A stretch of DNA of 64,000 bases from UBA8079 sp049601915 (GTDB lineage: Bacteria > Pseudomonadota > Alphaproteobacteria > UBA6615). A program made the position numbers and the translations under genes. The stretch is taken from NCBI GenBank assembly GCA_049601915.1, contig JBMYRB010000004.1:124001-188000 (forward strand), given 5' to 3'. Below are positions 16,662 through 25,818 of this stretch, piece by piece (within the stretch, counting starts at the first letter, position 1; the number at the start of each line of letters is the position of its first letter). The notes under the pieces were generated by a model. The model ran no database searches. It saw only the letters and a list, made by a program, of their open reading frames with translations, and had not been told where the DNA came from.

Positions 16662-17474
16662 GTGTGCAAAACCGTGTCCCAAGCAGCATCCGACAAGGCG
16701 AGCGAAATCAGAGCTGATCGCATTGCGTTCGTTGCCGCGAATTTCGACGCCGCACAGGAGGCTCTGAACAGCCTCACCTCGACCTATGACAAAGTCGCGC
16801 CGGAAGATGCCGACGTGGTCGTGGCGCTGGGGGGTGACGGTTACATGCTGCAGACCCTGCGCCGCTTCATCGACAGCAGCGTGCCCGTGTTTGGCCTCAA
16901 CCGCGGTTCGGTTGGCTTCCTCATGAATGAATTCAGGCCCGAGGATCTGCCCGACCGCCTGAAGAACTCCCAGGCCGTCACGCTCTATCCGTTGCAAATG
17001 ATCGCCAAGACGGTCAGCGGCAGCACCCAGGAATCCGTCGCGATCAACGAAGTCTCCCTCCTGCGCGAGACCTATCAGGCGGCCAAACTGGAAATCCTGG
17101 TCGACGGGGTCGTGCGCATGCCGGAGTTGATCTGCGACGGTGCGCTGGTCTCCACGCCGGCGGGCAGTACCGCCTACAATCTCTCGGCGCACGGCCCAAT
17201 CATCCCGCTGAGCGCCGAGATATTGGCACTCACGCCGATCAGCGCGTTTCGGCCCCGGCGCTGGCGCGGAGCATTACTGCCGCACGATGCGGATGTCGTC
17301 TTTCGCATTCTCGAAGCCGAGAAGCGGCCGGTCAGTGCGACGGCAGACGATTTCGAGGTACGCAACGTCGCCGAGGTAACCATCCGGGAGGACCGTACCC
17401 GCAGTTTCGAAATTCTGTTCGACCCCGAAACCAACCTCGAGGAGCGCATCCTCAAGGAACAGTTCGCAACGTGA
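16662..17474 (+). CDS. nadK: NAD kinase
   Basis: The 270-residue protein has the NAD kinase signature ALGGDGYML with catalytic D59, GLNRGSVGFL, NEVSL, and the nucleotide-binding segment TPAGSTAYNLSAHGPIIP. It phosphorylates NAD+ to NADP+ using ATP. The start is a GTG at 16662; a second GTG 12 bases later is possible. Its stop overlaps the start of the next gene, suggesting coupling. Confidence 0.94.
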   Translation: MCKTVSQAASDKASEIRADRIAFVAANFDAAQEALNSLTSTYDKVAPEDADVVVALGGDGYMLQTLRRFIDSSVPVFGLNRGSVGFLMNEFRPEDLPDRLKNSQAVTLYPLQMIAKTVSGSTQESVAINEVSLLRETYQAAKLEILVDGVVRMPELICDGALVSTPAGSTAYNLSAHGPIIPLSAEILALTPISAFRPRRWRGALLPHDADVVFRILEAEKRPVSATADDFEVRNVAEVTIREDRTRSFEILFDPETNLEERILKEQFAT

Positions 17475-18472
17475 TGACGGCCGGCCGTACGTCGATGCTC
17501 GCCGGCAAAGCCGAAAAGGTGGAACTCGAACCACCGGATATTACGGCCTATGGTGCGGGAAACATCGGCATCCCCTACGTGACCAGCTTCCGCAGCGGAC
17601 GCACAGGCCCCCATGCCGCGATCGTGGCGCTTACCCATGGCAATGAGATATCCGGTGCCGTGGCGCTAGATCACCTCTTGCGCACGGACTTGCGTCCGAC
17701 GCGCGGCACCCTCTCGCTGGTCTTCGCCAACGTGGCCGCTTATGAAACGTTTGATCCGCGCAACCCCGCCGCTTCGCGGTTTATCGACCATGACCTGAAC
17801 CGGCTCTGGGTAGCGAACGGCAATGATATAGACAGCAACAAATCCATCGAAGCAGTGCGTGTGCAGGGGCTTCGTCCGTTCTTTGAAACCGTCGACCTGT
17901 TGCTCGACCTGCATTCGATGCAGTCGGAAAGCCCGGCCTTGTTACTCGCAGGGCCAAGCGCCAAGGGACGGAATTTCGCCCGCGGCTTCTCAAGCAATGG
18001 CGTCATCGTTTGTGATCATGGCCATGCCGACGGCACGCGACTGCGCGACTTCGGCGCGTTCAACACCCCGGAACAACCGCAGAAATCAGTGCTCGCGGAA
18101 TGCGGGCAGCATTGGAAATCCGAAACCGCGACAATGGCCATCGATACCGCCTACCGCTTCCTGATGGCGATAGAGATGACCGCCCGGCACACGGCCGCCG
18201 AACATTTGCTGGTGGGCAAGCCGCCGGCACATTGGATCGAAGTAACCGGAAGCTTCGTGCCACGCCACGACAACGCACGGTTTACGAGACCTTTCGTGGG
18301 CATGGAAATTATCGCGGACCGCGGAACGATCATCGCCCATGACGGCACGGACCCGATACACACGCCCTATGACGATTGCGTCCTGATCATGCCGTCCCGG
18401 CGACTGATTGCCGGCCAAACCGCGGTTCGTCTGGGTCGCCGGCATTTATTCGACGATCCTGCCGATGTCTGA
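17471..18472 (+). CDS. Succinylglutamate desuccinylase/aspartoacylase-family protein
   Basis: A 333-residue zinc carboxypeptidase-like protein. The metal ligands are seen in THGNEISG (HxxE) and LLDLHSM. The family hydrolyses N-acyl amino acids or related amides; the substrate here is unknown. It begins at GTG 17471 or ATG 17474, overlapping the nadK stop. Its own stop lies 8 bases inside the next gene, so nadK, this gene and the transporter downstream probably form an operon. Confidence 0.85.
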   Translation: MMTAGRTSMLAGKAEKVELEPPDITAYGAGNIGIPYVTSFRSGRTGPHAAIVALTHGNEISGAVALDHLLRTDLRPTRGTLSLVFANVAAYETFDPRNPAASRFIDHDLNRLWVANGNDIDSNKSIEAVRVQGLRPFFETVDLLLDLHSMQSESPALLLAGPSAKGRNFARGFSSNGVIVCDHGHADGTRLRDFGAFNTPEQPQKSVLAECGQHWKSETATMAIDTAYRFLMAIEMTARHTAAEHLLVGKPPAHWIEVTGSFVPRHDNARFTRPFVGMEIIADRGTIIAHDGTDPIHTPYDDCVLIMPSRRLIAGQTAVRLGRRHLFDDPADV

Positions 18473-19556
18473 CTCGTCGCCATTGCCGGAAATCAACCCG
18501 GTCCGGCGTCTGACACGCGCCGATTTGCCGGTTTTCGCCCGGACGGTAGTCATCGCCTTCATCGGCGGCGCCATATTCAACGCCTTCAATCTGCCGCTGC
18601 CATGGATGCTGGGGGCCATGATGGCCACCGGGTCTGTGACCCTCATGCGGGTCGAGACGAACATGGATGTGCGCCTGCGCACGCTGATGATCATCATTCT
18701 GGGAGTGTTGCTCGGCAGCGCCTTTTCGCCCGAGATCCTGGACCGGGCCACGCTTTGGCCGATCACGCTCGTCTCGCTGGCAGGCTATGTCCTGCTCAGC
18801 ACCGTGATGGGTTACTTCTATTTCCGCCTGGCCGGGTTCGAGCCCAAGACCGCCTTCTTCTCGGGGGTGCCGGGCGGGCTGAACGAGATGGTCACGCTCA
18901 CCGGCACGATGGGCGGCGACGAACGCCAGGTCAGCGTCGCGCACACAACGCGCATCTTCCTCGTGGTGATGGTTCTGCCATTTCTGTTTCGCGTGATCGA
19001 GGATTTCGACCCGGCCCTGCGCAGCTTTTCGGGCGACGGCGCACCCCTCACCATCGTCGATTTCGTGATGCTCGCCGGAAGTGCCGTGATCGGGCTCTAC
19101 GTCGCGCGTTTCCTTCGCCTGCCCGCCCCCCACCTGGCCGGTCCGATGGTCGCGAGCGCCGCGGTACATCTGCTGGGGCTGACCCATGCCTCACCACCGG
19201 TCATCCTGGTGGCCGCGGCACAGATACTGCTCGGGGCCTCCGTCGGCGCGCGATTCGCAGGGCTGACCTACCGCGATCTCGGCCGCGTCCTGCGGCTCGG
19301 CGGCATCGCGACGGGGATCCTGCTCCTGATCACGGGTTTCTTCGCCGTCGGACTGAATGCGCTGACGGGGATCCCGATCGAATCGCTCGTCCTCGCATTC
19401 TCGCCCGGCGGATTGACTGAAATGAGCCTCGTCGCGCTGGCGCTCAACGTCGATACCGCGTTCGTTGCGACCCACCATATCGTGCGCATCACCGTGGTGG
19501 TGATGCTGGTCCCACTCTTGTTCAAGCTTATGCGCCGGCACGGGATGATCGGCTGA
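18465..19556 (+). CDS. AbrB-family (AmoA-like) membrane protein
   Basis: A 363-residue protein with many membrane spans and a repeated pair of signatures, LPLPWMLGAMMATG and GVPGGLNEMVTL in the first half, LPAPHLAGPMVAS and FSPGGLTEMSLVAL in the second. This is typical of the AbrB/putative ammonia monooxygenase family, which are likely transporters or regulators of transport. The start ATG 18465 lies inside the 3' end of the preceding gene. The substrate is unknown. Confidence 0.85.
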   Translation: MSDSSPLPEINPVRRLTRADLPVFARTVVIAFIGGAIFNAFNLPLPWMLGAMMATGSVTLMRVETNMDVRLRTLMIIILGVLLGSAFSPEILDRATLWPITLVSLAGYVLLSTVMGYFYFRLAGFEPKTAFFSGVPGGLNEMVTLTGTMGGDERQVSVAHTTRIFLVVMVLPFLFRVIEDFDPALRSFSGDGAPLTIVDFVMLAGSAVIGLYVARFLRLPAPHLAGPMVASAAVHLLGLTHASPPVILVAAAQILLGASVGARFAGLTYRDLGRVLRLGGIATGILLLITGFFAVGLNALTGIPIESLVLAFSPGGLTEMSLVALALNVDTAFVATHHIVRITVVVMLVPLLFKLMRRHGMIG

Positions 19557-19635
19557 ATGCCAAACGCCGGAAACTGGCGAACGCGCCTTTGGCGGCGTAT
19601 GTTTGAACCAACAGAACAAATCACGGGATAGAGAC

Positions 19636-20424
19636 ATGATCGTCGAACAGATCTGGACCGGAAATTCGGGCCGCAACTTTTTCTACATGGTCGCATGCTC
19701 TGAGACGGGTGAGGCCGTTGCGATCGATCCAATTGATCCGCCCAAATGCCTGGCCGTCGCCAAGCATAAGGGCTGGGACATCACCCGGGTCTTCAACACC
19801 CACGAACATGCCGACCACATCGCCGGCAACGACGACGTGGTCGCGGCCACGGGCGCCCGGCTGATCGCGCCTTACAACTCCGGAGACCGGATCCCCCGGA
19901 TCGACGAGGGCGTGCGCGAGGGCGATCATGTGAAACTTGGCAAGACGGTCGATCTCGAAGTCATCGAGACCCCCGGCCACACGCCGATCCACATCTCGCT
20001 GTTTGGCGAGAATGACGAGCCGCACCTGCTGTGCGGCGACACCGTGTTCAACGCAGGCGTGGGCCATTGCCATTCGGGCGACCCGAACGTGCTCTACGCC
20101 ACCTTCCGGGACAAAATCTCGAAACTGCCCGACGGGACACGCATCTATCCCGGCCATGATTACATCGCGAACAATCTGCAGTTCACCCTCGACCGTGAGC
20201 CTGACAACGCCGATGCCAAGGCGCTTCTGGCCGACGTCGAGGGTCAGGATCCCGACGACGCGCTGGTGACAACGCTGGAGCTGGAGCGGAAGGTGAACAC
20301 CTTCATGCGCCTCGACAGCGCGGGCGTCGTCGCGGGCGTGAAGGACAAGTTCCCGGACCTGCCCGACACGCCGAGCGAGGAGGATGTGTTCCTCAGCCTG
20401 CGCCTGCTGCGCAACGACTGGTAG
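19636..20424 (+). CDS. gloB: Hydroxyacylglutathione hydrolase (glyoxalase II-like)
   Basis: The 262-residue metallo-beta-lactamase-fold hydrolase has the dinuclear metal motif THEHADHIAGN, the histidine in ETPGHTPIHIS, the bridging aspartate in LLCGDTVF, and YPGHDY. The length and the C-terminal helical part (LERKVNTFMRLD) fit glyoxalase II, which releases D-lactate and glutathione from S-lactoylglutathione. Glutathione-binding residues are not certain, so another thioester hydrolase is possible. ATG 19636 is preferred over an upstream TTG. Confidence 0.85.
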   Translation: MIVEQIWTGNSGRNFFYMVACSETGEAVAIDPIDPPKCLAVAKHKGWDITRVFNTHEHADHIAGNDDVVAATGARLIAPYNSGDRIPRIDEGVREGDHVKLGKTVDLEVIETPGHTPIHISLFGENDEPHLLCGDTVFNAGVGHCHSGDPNVLYATFRDKISKLPDGTRIYPGHDYIANNLQFTLDREPDNADAKALLADVEGQDPDDALVTTLELERKVNTFMRLDSAGVVAGVKDKFPDLPDTPSEEDVFLSLRLLRNDW

Positions 20425-20442
20425 GCGGCAGCCGGCGCGCGG

Positions 20443-21189
20443 TCAGACCAGAACGCGCAGGATCATCGACGCGCCAAGCGCACCCAGTCCGATCAGCACC
20501 CAGCGCTGAAAAACCGCGAGGGAGAGGCGCCCGCGTACGCATTGGCCAACCGTCATCCCGGCGATAGCGGCGACGAGGGCGACGAGGACGGCCGGCCACA
20601 ATTCGAGCTCGAACGGGCGGTTCAGCCCGAAACCAAGGGCCAGGGCCAACGGCGCCACCAGGCCGACCAATCCCAACGCCTGAATGAGTTCACCTTTCTC
20701 GAGATCCAGCGCCTGCATATAGGGGGCCCCCGGCAGAACGAAGATCGCCGTCGCGCCGTTGATCAGGCCGGTTGTCATCCCCGCGACCGGGCCGGCGACA
20801 ATCTCGGCCTTCTGCGGGACGCGAAAACGCGGCCTCGACAGTCCGAACACGGCATAGGTGACAAGCATTGTGCCGATCAGCGGCACGGCGATGCGCGGGT
20901 CGGCGTCCGTGATGACACCAGCGGTCGCCAGCGTGCCGATGAAGACGCCCGCAAGCATTGGCCAGAAACGCTTCAGAACCGCTTTCACATGCGGTCCGAC
21001 AAAGGACTGCCAGACATTGGTCAGGAACGTCGGGATGATGAGGATCGCGGCGGCAACGTCCGGCGCGATCAGCGCACCGAGAACGCCCATGGAAATGGTC
21101 GGCAGCCCGAACCCTATGACACCCTTCACAATCCCCGCGACACCGAACACGGCGGCCACGAGTGCCAGTCCGGCAACATCAAACGCCAC
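20443..21189 (-). CDS. TauE/SafE-family membrane transporter
   Basis: The 248-residue protein has about seven to eight hydrophobic spans. The TauE/SafE signature near the N-terminus is GIVKGVIGFGLPTISMGVLG, repeated in weaker form in the second half (TGLINGATAIFVLPGAPYMQ). Members export sulfite, sulfoacetate or related anions. It follows the dehalogenase gene by 9 bases on the same strand and could share its mRNA. Confidence 0.88.
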   Translation of the reverse strand: MAFDVAGLALVAAVFGVAGIVKGVIGFGLPTISMGVLGALIAPDVAAAILIIPTFLTNVWQSFVGPHVKAVLKRFWPMLAGVFIGTLATAGVITDADPRIAVPLIGTMLVTYAVFGLSRPRFRVPQKAEIVAGPVAGMTTGLINGATAIFVLPGAPYMQALDLEKGELIQALGLVGLVAPLALALGFGLNRPFELELWPAVLVALVAAIAGMTVGQCVRGRLSLAVFQRWVLIGLGALGASMILRVLV

Positions 21190-21198
21190 CGCGCGAAC

Positions 21199-22077
21199 CT
21201 AGCCGATGGCCTTCAGCCAGTCGGCGAGCGCCTGGCCGATCTCGTCGGGTGAATCTTCCTGGATGAAGTGGGATCCCTTGACCTGCACCTCTGACTGGTT
21301 GGCCCATGTCCGGCAGAAATCCCGGCTCGGGCCATCACAGAGAATCGCACCCGGGCTGGCATCAACGAAAAGTTTCGGAAACGGTGAGGTCGGGAGCCAA
21401 TCCGCATAGTCTTCCATGATCTGCGTGACGTCGGCCGGCTCGCCATCGATGGGAATCTGGCGCGGCCAGGTCAGAGTGGGACGACGGGCTTCACCGGCCT
21501 CAAGGAACGGCCGGCGATACTCGTCATGTTCCGCCTGGGTCAGATCTCCCAGGATCGACCCCGGCAGCATCGTCTCCACGAAGAAGTTGTTCTTGAGCAC
21601 CATCTCTTCGCCCTTGGGTGACCGCATCGCCTGGAACGCCGGCCGCGCACGCTCAGGGAAATCCTTCCAACTACGCGGCTTCACCAATGCCTCCATGTAG
21701 GCGATACCCTTGACGGCAGCACGATTGCGGTTCGCCCAATCGAAGCCGAGCCCGCTCCCCCAGTCATGGATTACCAGGGTGACATTGGCATTCACCCCGA
21801 GCTGGTCGAGCAGCGCGTCGAGATATTCACGATGCTCGACGAAACGGTACCGGTCCGGCCCGCTGTCGGGCAGCTTATCGGAATCCCCCATACCGATGAG
21901 ATCGGGCGCGATGCAGCGCCCGAGGCCTTCGGCATAGGGGATGATGTTGCGCCAGAGGTAACTGGACGTGGGATTCCCGTGCAGGAAAACGATGGGATCA
22001 CCATTGAGATCTCCAGTTTCCACATAAGCCATGCGACGGCCGTTTATCTCGGCGAACTTCTTCTCTGTCCAAGTCAT
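21199..22077 (-). CDS. Haloalkane dehalogenase
   Basis: A 292-residue alpha/beta hydrolase with the full haloalkane dehalogenase active site. The nucleophile is D105 in VIHDWGSGLG with the halide-binding W106 next to it. N35 in HGNPTSSYLW is the second halide ligand, E129 in YMEALVKP the acid, and H270 in GSHFIQEDSPD the base. This is the DhaA/LinB-type (HLD-II) arrangement. It hydrolyses carbon-halogen bonds to an alcohol and halide without cofactors. A related but broken gene lies at 36918-37910. Confidence 0.92.
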   Translation of the reverse strand: MTWTEKKFAEINGRRMAYVETGDLNGDPIVFLHGNPTSSYLWRNIIPYAEGLGRCIAPDLIGMGDSDKLPDSGPDRYRFVEHREYLDALLDQLGVNANVTLVIHDWGSGLGFDWANRNRAAVKGIAYMEALVKPRSWKDFPERARPAFQAMRSPKGEEMVLKNNFFVETMLPGSILGDLTQAEHDEYRRPFLEAGEARRPTLTWPRQIPIDGEPADVTQIMEDYADWLPTSPFPKLFVDASPGAILCDGPSRDFCRTWANQSEVQVKGSHFIQEDSPDEIGQALADWLKAIG

Positions 22078-22101
22078 CTGGCGTCCTTCGCATGATCTTG
22101 G

Positions 22102-23088
22102 TTAGGGGATCAGGATCGTCTGTCCGGTGGTCCGCCGAGCCTCGATATCCCGGTGCGCCTTGGCAGCGTCCTTCAGGGGATAGCGCTGGTTCACGCGGAT
22201 TCTGACATGGCCCTTCTTGATCGCCTTGAATAGATCATCAGCACGCGCCAGCGTTTCCTTGCGACTGGTCGTGTAGTTCACCAGCGCGCAGCGCGCGATG
22301 TAGGGCGAGCCCATGGGGCCCGTCGCGGCGAGGTCCGTCAGCGGCGGATTGCCCGACGCGCTGCCGAAATTGATCACCGAACCGCGCAGACCCACGCTGG
22401 CCAAGGATTCTTCCCATGTTTCCTTGCCGACAGAGTCATACACGCAGTTCACACCCTTGCCGTCCGTCAGCTCGCGGACCTTCTTGGCAAATTTCGGCCC
22501 CTTGCGCTTGACCACGATGGGGTGATGGCAGCCATTGCGTTTGGCGATTTTTGCCTTCTCCTCGGTACTGACGGTACCGATCACGGTCGCGCCGATGGCC
22601 TTGGCCCACTGGCACATGATGAGACCGACGCCACCCGCGGCGGCGTGTACCAGGATCGTGTCGCCGCGCCTCACCCTGTACGCGTCACGCAGAAGATATT
22701 GTGCCGTGATGCCCTTCAGCAACGCGGCCGCAGCGGTGCGATCATTGATGAACTTCGGCAGCGGAATCAGGTTCGCCACCTTTACCACGCGCCGTTTTGA
22801 GTAGGCGTCGAATGTCTGGCCACCGATATAACCTACCCGGTCGCCGACCTTCAGTGCGCGCACACCCGGGCCCGCCGCCTCGACCACGCCGACGGCCTCG
22901 TTGCCCATGCCGTTGGGCAAGGGCATCGGATAGAGCCCGGTGCGCCGATATGTATCCGCCAGATTAAGTCCGACCACGGTGTGCCGCAACAAGACCTCGC
23001 CGCGCCCCGGCTTTGGGACCTCGACGGTTTCCCATTTCATCTGGTCCGTGCCGCCAAATTTGTAGATGCGGAATGCGTTGGTCTCCAT
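22102..23088 (-). CDS. Quinone oxidoreductase-like NADPH:zinc-independent dehydrogenase
   Basis: A 328-residue member of the QOR branch of the MDR superfamily. It has VGLNLADTYRRTGLYP, GMGNEAVGVVEAAGPGV, the NADPH-binding loop HAAAGGVGLIMCQWAK and VYDSVGKETW; no zinc-ligand cysteine cluster is present. Such enzymes reduce quinones or enones with NADPH. The ATG at 23088 follows GAGGAGAC; the open frame continues upstream without family similarity. Confidence 0.9.
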   Translation of the reverse strand: METNAFRIYKFGGTDQMKWETVEVPKPGRGEVLLRHTVVGLNLADTYRRTGLYPMPLPNGMGNEAVGVVEAAGPGVRALKVGDRVGYIGGQTFDAYSKRRVVKVANLIPLPKFINDRTAAAALLKGITAQYLLRDAYRVRRGDTILVHAAAGGVGLIMCQWAKAIGATVIGTVSTEEKAKIAKRNGCHHPIVVKRKGPKFAKKVRELTDGKGVNCVYDSVGKETWEESLASVGLRGSVINFGSASGNPPLTDLAATGPMGSPYIARCALVNYTTSRKETLARADDLFKAIKKGHVRIRVNQRYPLKDAAKAHRDIEARRTTGQTILIP

Positions 23089-23125
23089 AACTGTCTCCTC
23101 GAACTCGTGATTGACTTGTTTGATA

Positions 23126-23482
23126 TCAGGATGCGCGCTGGAAAAGCTGCACGAGATTTCCGTCGGGGTCGCGGAACGTAAGCGTTTTTCCATGGTCATC
23201 CATGTCGCGTTCTCCGAGAATTTCGCCGCCTGCTTCTGCGATGGCGGCACCCGCCGCCGCCGCATCAGGCACCTCGAACACCACCGTCGCGCCGACCGCG
23301 CCGTCAGGTGCTTCTTCAACAGAACTCAGAGCGAAATTCGCGCCGCCCGCCTTGAGCTGGGCCCATTTGCCGCCATCCTGAAAGGCCAGGTCGAGCCCCA
23401 GCGCGTCACGGTAGAACGCGATCGCTCGATCCATGTTCGAGGTGACGTAATAGGCATTCTGAAGTTTCTCAACGGTCATCAT
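23126..23482 (-). CDS. VOC/glyoxalase-fold protein
   Basis: The 118-residue single-domain VOC protein has YVTSNMDRAIAFYRDALGL, then FEVPDAAAAGAAIAEAGGEI and FRDPDGNLVQLFQ. The fold is typical of glyoxalase, dioxygenase or antibiotic-binding proteins; nothing fixes the substrate. Two consecutive ATGs (23482 and 23479) follow GGGGAG. Confidence 0.85.
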   Translation of the reverse strand: MMTVEKLQNAYYVTSNMDRAIAFYRDALGLDLAFQDGGKWAQLKAGGANFALSSVEEAPDGAVGATVVFEVPDAAAAGAAIAEAGGEILGERDMDDHGKTLTFRDPDGNLVQLFQRAS

Positions 23483-23507
23483 GGTCTCCCCAGGCTGGGC
23501 CATCATT

Positions 23508-24122
23508 CTATCTTGCGGCGCGAAACACCACGGACAAGTTGTTGACCGGCATTTCGACAACCCGGTCCAGTGAAAGGCCTGCCGCCACTGAGGCGTCGCA
23601 CACCTCTGCCAAGTCTCGCAAACCCCATTCGGCATTTTGTGCACGCAGTGAGCGGTCGAATTTTGCGTTTCCTTCTGACGTGTGGACACCGTCGCGGTTG
23701 AAGGGCCCGTAGATAAACAACACGCCATCATCACGAAGAATTCGCGCTGCCCCGGCAAGAAGGCCCAGGCAGACGAACCAGGGCGAGATGTGAATCATGT
23801 TCACGTTGTAGATCATGCCAATCGGCGGATCGGCCCACCCCGACTCGACGGGCCAGCTGTCGGCAGCCGCGTCGAGCAGAACGGGGTCGCGCAGGTTCGG
23901 CAGGTCGAGACCTGAGAACCGCGCGCGCATGGCGTCGATTCGATCGGGGTCATATTCACTCGATTGCCAGACCCGCGGGGCAAACTCTGCGGCGAAATGT
24001 TCGGCATGCTTTCCCGAGCCGCTTGCAATCTCCAGAATACTCCCCGTTTCCGGAACGAACTCCCGCAGCACGAAGAGAATGTCATCGCGATTACGATCTG
24101 CCGATGTCTGTTCTCCGGTCAT
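23508..24122 (-). CDS. DUF938 SAM-dependent methyltransferase-like protein
   Basis: A 204-residue protein beginning with the DUF938 pattern and motif I ILEIASGSGKHAEHF. It continues with SEYDPDRIDAMRA, NVNMIHISPW and GPFNRDGVHTSEGNAKFD, all hallmarks of this methyltransferase-like family. The substrate is unknown. The start overlaps the stop of the upstream chaC-like gene by four bases (ATGA), indicating coupled translation. Confidence 0.88.
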   Translation of the reverse strand: MTGEQTSADRNRDDILFVLREFVPETGSILEIASGSGKHAEHFAAEFAPRVWQSSEYDPDRIDAMRARFSGLDLPNLRDPVLLDAAADSWPVESGWADPPIGMIYNVNMIHISPWFVCLGLLAGAARILRDDGVLFIYGPFNRDGVHTSEGNAKFDRSLRAQNAEWGLRDLAEVCDASVAAGLSLDRVVEMPVNNLSVVFRAAR

Positions 24123-24754
24123 GTGGCGGCGGCCAGCTCACGCTGGACATGCACGTACAGCTCGCGTGTCTCTTGGTCCTCGAGACCGTGGCGATCCAGC
24201 GCCTCGACCAGCAGCGAGAGATATTCGTGACAGGTCCCACGCGTCCCCAGCGCCGCCGCGATGATCCGCGCCGACGTCTCGACCGGCAATTGCCCCGCAT
24301 AGTTCTGATGGCCCCGGTTCGCGACGAACCCGAGCGCCCAGACATCACCTGCCTCAGTATCCGCCTTCGCCCAGGTTGGGACATAAACCCCGCCACTCAT
24401 CTCGCGCCGCCACAGGGCGTCGAGTATCTCCGCGCGGCCGGCCTCGGGCACGCGAAACACCATACCGGTGCAGGTGCCGCCCGGTTCCAGGGCCAGGCCG
24501 AGGCCCGGGCGCTCGAAGGACCCCCGCGCGCGAATGGTCCAGAAACTGAAGGCGCGGCGATAGTCCGACAGCGTGGCCGTGCGGGTTTCATCGGGTTCGA
24601 ACCGCGGGTCCCAGATCAGGGACCCGGCCGCAAACACCCAGAGTGATTCCGGGTCGGGAGACGCGGCAATGGTCTCGTGCAGATTGGCGTTGCGCGCTGC
24701 ATCGCTCCATTCGACGAACGACGTGGGTGGCGGATTGACGGGTTCATCTGGCAT
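24119..24754 (-). CDS. chaC: ChaC-like gamma-glutamylcyclotransferase
   Basis: The 211-residue protein has the cyclotransferase nucleotide-like loop AAGSLIWDPRF near residue 45, FWTIRARGSFERPGLGLAL, and the catalytic glutamate in LWRREMSGGVY. ChaC proteins cleave glutathione to 5-oxoproline and Cys-Gly. ATG 24754 is chosen because the upstream extension lacks similarity. The gene is coupled to the DUF938 gene. Confidence 0.87.
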   Translation of the reverse strand: MPDEPVNPPPTSFVEWSDAARNANLHETIAASPDPESLWVFAAGSLIWDPRFEPDETRTATLSDYRRAFSFWTIRARGSFERPGLGLALEPGGTCTGMVFRVPEAGRAEILDALWRREMSGGVYVPTWAKADTEAGDVWALGFVANRGHQNYAGQLPVETSARIIAAALGTRGTCHEYLSLLVEALDRHGLEDQETRELYVHVQRELAAAT

Positions 24755-24860
24755 TTGAAATCCGTACGCGGTGCAAACCGTTCGAGAGAAAGTCGGGGCG
24801 GTATAGCGCGGCACCTGCTATTCTTCCATCCAAAGAAGAATCCTCAGGGAGAGAGAAATC

Positions 24861-25799
24861 ATGTCTGGCGAAAATCTGAAGTCACACACAGTCGGTTGGG
24901 TCGGCACCGGCAAGATGGGTTATCCGATGGCCGGGCTCTTGATCGCGGCGGGCGCCGACGTGAAGGTCTACAACCGCACCGCCGCCAAAGCGGAGCCGCT
25001 GGGCGTCGAAGTGGTCGCCAAACCGTCTGACCTGGCAGACCGGGATATCGTCTTCACGATCGTCACCGACGACACGGCAATCCGGGAAATGATCAACGGC
25101 CCCGACGGCGTGCTGTCCGGTACAGCGCTGCCAAAGATCATCAGCGACAGTTCGACGATTTCGATCGAAACATCTATGGAAATGCGCGCCGCCTGCGAAG
25201 CCAAGGGTGTCATGTTCCTGGCCACGCCGATCAGCGGTAACGGCCATGCGGTCGCCGCGGGCAAGGCGACCCTGGGTGTATCTGGTCCGCGCGAGGCCTA
25301 CGACATCGCGCGGCCTTATATCGCCGCCCTCGGTCGCGCCGAAACATATATCGGCGAGGGAGATTCCTCCCGTCTCGCAAAGCTCGCGCACAACGTCATG
25401 CTCGGCGTTGTTGCCCAATGCATGGCCGAGATCACGGTGCTTTGCGAGAAGGGCGGGATCGAGCGTCATGCCTTCCTGAACTATTTCAACAACAGCGCGA
25501 TGTCGTCGATCTTCACGAACTACAAGGCCCCGGCCCTGGTGAACCTCGACTACACAGCGACTCATACGTCGAAGATGCTGCGCAAGGATCTCGACCTTGC
25601 ACTCGCCGAGGCGCGCGACCTTGAGGTGCCGATGCCCATCACCAACCTGACCCGGGAGCTGGTCCAGGCGCTGATCGGTGCGGGCCACGGCGAAGACGAT
25701 TTCGCCGCGCTGATCGAGATGCAAGCGAAGGCCGCGGGCTATGAAATCAAGGCCGAGCATGTCGAGGTCGATGACGGCCTGAAAGACGCCGCCGAGTAA
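24861..25799 (+). CDS. 3-hydroxyisobutyrate dehydrogenase-family oxidoreductase
   Basis: The 312-residue protein has the N-terminal NAD(P)-binding motif GWVGTGKMGYPMAG, a substrate-binding stretch ATPISGNGHAVAAGKATL, and the catalytic lysine region in LAKLAHNVMLG (the family has K-x-x-x-N). It belongs to the beta-hydroxyacid dehydrogenases. It follows a GGGAGAGAG ribosome-binding site and is 19 bases ahead of an amidohydrolase gene, so both are likely in one operon with the aminotransferase and amidase that follow. Confidence 0.9.
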   Translation: MSGENLKSHTVGWVGTGKMGYPMAGLLIAAGADVKVYNRTAAKAEPLGVEVVAKPSDLADRDIVFTIVTDDTAIREMINGPDGVLSGTALPKIISDSSTISIETSMEMRAACEAKGVMFLATPISGNGHAVAAGKATLGVSGPREAYDIARPYIAALGRAETYIGEGDSSRLAKLAHNVMLGVVAQCMAEITVLCEKGGIERHAFLNYFNNSAMSSIFTNYKAPALVNLDYTATHTSKMLRKDLDLALAEARDLEVPMPITNLTRELVQALIGAGHGEDDFAALIEMQAKAAGYEIKAEHVEVDDGLKDAAE

Positions 25800-25818
25800 C
25801 ACCTCAAGGAACCCTGCA

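Noticed and set aside
16321..16689. Minus-strand frame between moaA and nadK
   Set aside because: It includes MKLYRMLAVVLPWL after a weak AGGA, but most of it is antisense to moaA and nothing supports translation.
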